This document shows, piece after piece, positions 61,863 to 64,000 of a stretch of DNA of 64,000 nucleotides (positions are counted from its first letter, which is position 1; each line of letters begins with the position of its first letter). A model generated the notes under the pieces. The model had not been told where the DNA came from, ran no database searches, and worked only from the letters and a program-made list of their open reading frames with translations. The DNA is from Kitasatospora albolonga (lineage in GTDB: Bacteria > Actinomycetota > Actinomycetes > Streptomycetales > Streptomycetaceae). The position numbers and the translations under genes are program-made. The stretch is from the NCBI GenBank assembly GCA_002082585.1, contig CP020563.1:1172001-1236000 (forward strand), in the 5' to 3' direction.

Positions 61863-62847
61863 CGGCCGCAACGGGGCGCGGAAGAAGACCGCCCGTGAGG
61901 AGGCCGCGCAGGCGGCCCGCCACGGCGGGCCGTATCTGGACGGGTTCAAGGTGGCCGACAGCGGTGACGACGACCCGGTCCTGGTGGAGCCGGACGGCCA
62001 TGCCCGGGACGCATGGCGGGAGGACTACCCGTACGGCCACAAGCTCCGGCGCCGCGACTACGAGAAGAGCAAGCGCGCCCTCCAGATCGAGCTGCTGAAG
62101 CTCCAGCACTGGGTGAAGGAGCGCGACGAGCGGCTGGTGATCCTCTTCGAGGGGCGGGACGCGGCGGGCAAGGGCGGCACGATCAAGCGGTTCACCGAGC
62201 ATCTGAATCCGCGTGGTGCGCGAATAGTCGCGCTGGAGAAGCCCACCGAGCGCGAGCGCACCCAGTGGTACTTCCAGCGGTATGTGGCGCATCTGCCGAG
62301 CGCCGGGGAGATCGTGCTGTTCGACCGCTCCTGGTACAACCGGGCCGGGGTGGAGCGGGTCATGGGGTTCTGCACGACCCGGGAGTACCTGGAGTTCATG
62401 CACCAGGCCCCCGGCTTCGAGCGGATGCTCGCCCGGGACGGCATCCACCTGGTGAAGTTCTGGTTCTCCGTCTCCCGCAACGAGCAGCGCAACCGGTTCA
62501 TGATCCGGCAGATCGATCCCGTACGGCGGTGGAAGCTGAGCCCCGTCGACCTGGCCTCGCTGGACAAGTGGGACGAGTACACCGAGGCCAAGGAGCTGAT
62601 GCTGTTCCACACCGACACGGCCGACGCTCCGTGGACGGTGGTGAAGAGCAACGACAAGAAGCGGGCCCGGCTGGAGGCGATGCGGCACGTCCTGGACCGC
62701 TTCGACTACCCGGGCAAGGACCCGGAGGTGGTCGGGGTGCCGGACCCGCTGATCGTGGGCCCGGCCTCCCGGCTGTTCGAGGAGGGCGAGATGGACGCCC
62801 GGCTGCTGGGGCCGGTCGCCTCGACGTCCCGGACCACGGACTACTAG
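61828..62847 (+). CDS. ppk2: Polyphosphate kinase 2
   Basis: A 339-residue PPK2-family enzyme (ATG at 61828 after GGAGGGA). An N-terminal basic, disordered ~70 residues is followed by the PPK2 core. Walker A is ILFEGRDAAGKGGTIKRFTE, the motif B is VLFDRSWYNRAGVERVMGF, and the lid is FSVSRNEQRNRFMIRQIDP with RRWKLSPVDLASLDKWDEY. It phosphorylates GDP/ADP (or AMP) with polyphosphate; the class is not certain from sequence. Confidence 0.94.
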   Translation: MTRSTKAHGARNGRNGARKKTAREEAAQAARHGGPYLDGFKVADSGDDDPVLVEPDGHARDAWREDYPYGHKLRRRDYEKSKRALQIELLKLQHWVKERDERLVILFEGRDAAGKGGTIKRFTEHLNPRGARIVALEKPTERERTQWYFQRYVAHLPSAGEIVLFDRSWYNRAGVERVMGFCTTREYLEFMHQAPGFERMLARDGIHLVKFWFSVSRNEQRNRFMIRQIDPVRRWKLSPVDLASLDKWDEYTEAKELMLFHTDTADAPWTVVKSNDKKRARLEAMRHVLDRFDYPGKDPEVVGVPDPLIVGPASRLFEEGEMDARLLGPVASTSRTTDY

Positions 62848-62854
62848 CAGCGCT

Positions 62855-63934
62855 CTAGAACACCACGAGCGCCCGGCCGCCCTTGCCCGCGATCATGTTG
62901 TCGAAGGCGGCCGGGATGCCGTCCAGACCGATGCGTTCGGTGACCATCATCGACAGGTCGAAGCGGCCCGCGCGGATGTGGTCGGCCAGGGCGGGCAGAT
63001 CGCGGGCCGGGTCGCTGTTGCCGTAGACGCAGCCCGTCAGGGACCGGCCCCAGTGGAAGATCTCCAGGGCGTTGAACGTGACCTCCTGGTCCTTGCCGCC
63101 GATGCCGACGACCGTCGTACGGCCGCCGCGCCGGGTGGACTCCCAGGCGGCCCGGATGGTCGCGGGGCGGCCGACGCACTCCACGGCCACGTCCGCGCCC
63201 TGGCCCCCGGTGAGCTTGCGGATCTCGCGCGGGGTGGTGGCGGAGGCGATGACGTAGTCGGTGGCCCCCGCCTGCCGGGCGAGCTCCTCCTTGGCCGGGG
63301 AGACGTCGACCGCGATGATCCGGGAGGCGCCCGCGATCCGGGCCGCCTGGAGGACGGCGAGGCCGACGCCGCCGATCCCGAAGACGACGACGCTCTCGCC
63401 CTGGCGGACCTGCGCGCTGTGGTGGATCGCCCCGTAGCCGGTGAGGACCGCGCAGCCGAGGAGGGCGGCGTCGGTGAGGGGGATGCCGTCGGGGGCGGGG
63501 AGCACGCAGTTCGCGGCGACGACGGTCTCCTCCGCGAAGGCCGCCACGTTGAGGCCGGGGTGGAGTCCGGTGCCGTCGGCCGTACGGGCGTGGAGGTTGG
63601 CGGTCCCCTTCAGCGCGTCGGCGCAGAGCCAGACCTCCCCGATCCCGCAGTGGAAGCAGGCGCCGCAGGAAGGCGCCCAGTTGAGGACCACGCCGTCACC
63701 GGGCGCGACATGCGTGACGCCCTCACCGACCGCCAGGACCGTACCGGCTCCCTCGTGGCCGAGGACGGCGGGCACCGGGACGCGCATGGTGCCGTTGGAC
63801 AGGGACAGGTCGGAGTGGCAGACCCCGGCGGCGGCGAGCGCGATGCGCACCTGGCCGGGGGCGGGCTCCGGCAGGACGATGTCGGTGATCTCCAGCGGAG
63901 CTCCGACGGCGGGCAGTACGGCGGCGCGGACCAC
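62855..63934 (-). CDS. Zinc-dependent alcohol dehydrogenase
   Basis: A 359-residue MDR alcohol dehydrogenase. Catalytic zinc site GVCHSDLSLSNG and GHEGAGTV; structural zinc cysteines in CGACFHCGIGEVWLC; NAD fold VVFGIGGVGLAVLQAA with IAVDVSPAKEELA. It resembles mycothiol- or formaldehyde-linked ADHs, but is more divergent than mscR at 22.0 kb. Upstream on the same strand a probable aldehyde dehydrogenase begins, giving an alcohol-aldehyde-acid pair. Confidence 0.92.
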   Translation of the reverse strand: MVRAAVLPAVGAPLEITDIVLPEPAPGQVRIALAAAGVCHSDLSLSNGTMRVPVPAVLGHEGAGTVLAVGEGVTHVAPGDGVVLNWAPSCGACFHCGIGEVWLCADALKGTANLHARTADGTGLHPGLNVAAFAEETVVAANCVLPAPDGIPLTDAALLGCAVLTGYGAIHHSAQVRQGESVVVFGIGGVGLAVLQAARIAGASRIIAVDVSPAKEELARQAGATDYVIASATTPREIRKLTGGQGADVAVECVGRPATIRAAWESTRRGGRTTVVGIGGKDQEVTFNALEIFHWGRSLTGCVYGNSDPARDLPALADHIRAGRFDLSMMVTERIGLDGIPAAFDNMIAGKGGRALVVF

Positions 63935-63970
63935 GAACAGGCTCCTTACACAGGAAGGGAGTTACGGGGG

Positions 63971-64000
63971 TCAGAACTGGAGCGACTTGGTCTGGAGGTA
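63971..64000 (-). CDS. Aldehyde dehydrogenase, C-terminal end (partial)
   Basis: Only the last 9 codons and stop are in the window: YLQTKSLQF. This ending is typical of Streptomyces aldehyde dehydrogenases that adjoin zinc alcohol dehydrogenase genes. The gene continues past 64000 on the minus strand, 36 bases upstream of the ADH start. Confidence 0.6.
   Translation of the reverse strand, partial: YLQTKSLQF

Overview
The window is a high-GC, gene-dense stretch of a Streptomyces chromosome. Third-codon G/C bias is very strong, GTG starts and 4-base stop/start overlaps are common, and the marker genes are actinomycete: two mycothiol genes (mshC, mscR), two chaplins (chpC, chpH), F420/LLM oxidoreductases, DUF3090 and DUF5703 proteins, and a close match to the Streptomyces griseus secreted aminopeptidase. 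From memory the order follows the S. coelicolor core block from glpF-glpK-glpD through mshC, chpC-chpH, the gluconate genes and soxR. No CRISPR array, integrase, transposase or rRNA was seen. There is one tRNA, tRNA-Leu(GAG).

Layout. 0-3.5 kb: glycerol uptake and catabolism (glpF end, glpK, glpD). 3.6-17.4 kb: housekeeping and conserved actinobacterial genes, namely an LLM flavoprotein, a PAC2 protein, mshC with three conserved neighbours, CorA, a ferritin-like protein, an F420-type LLM enzyme, an aldo/keto reductase and a long RecD-like protein whose helicase motifs all look degraded. 17.4-18.6 kb: chaplins. 18.7-23.1 kb: an M20 peptidase, tRNA-Leu, a pseudouridine synthase and the mycothiol-dependent formaldehyde dehydrogenase with its metallo-beta-lactamase partner. 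23.2-25.9 kb: gntR with divergent gntK-gntP. 26-32.9 kb: an APC permease, an orphan, a flavin dehydrogenase, a NUDIX hydrolase, paired DUF202 membrane proteins and a quinone-oxidoreductase-like protein. 33-38.7 kb: a probable acyl-CoA catabolic regulon (phosphotransferase plus acyl-CoA dehydrogenase, TetR, SDR) linked by a shared operator, with the secreted aminopeptidase inside it. 38.8-43.6 kb: NamZ-like muramidase, GNAT, a zinc-ribbon orphan, a BKACE enzyme, SoxR and a MaoC dehydratase. 43.7-50.5 kb: urtABCDE urea importer on the minus strand, a divergent MarR gene and a signal-less UrtA-like binding protein. 50.5-53.6 kb: two TetR regulators, a YiaA-like membrane protein and a second acyl-CoA dehydrogenase.

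53.6-60.7 kb is an accessory island set between core genes. A peptide deformylase and an XRE regulator form a minus-strand pair that diverges from a translationally coupled operon of four glycosyltransferase-like genes, followed by a small P-loop kinase and a NUDIX hydrolase. The only two in-frame TTA (bldA-type) codons I found in the window are in this island, in the XRE regulator and in the third glycosyltransferase. It is the best candidate for an undescribed system. 60.8-64 kb returns to core genes: an EamA exporter, PPK2, a zinc alcohol dehydrogenase and the end of a probable aldehyde dehydrogenase.

Regulation visible in the DNA: an operator shared by the 33.1 kb operon and the 38.6 kb SDR on either side of a TetR gene; a 14-bp site shared by maoC and the TetR gene at 50.6 kb that resembles the KstR2 motif; a perfect palindrome in the gntR-gntK gap; and repeated TTTCCGG motifs between urtA and marR. 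All family assignments come from reading the translated sequence by eye; no database search was run.
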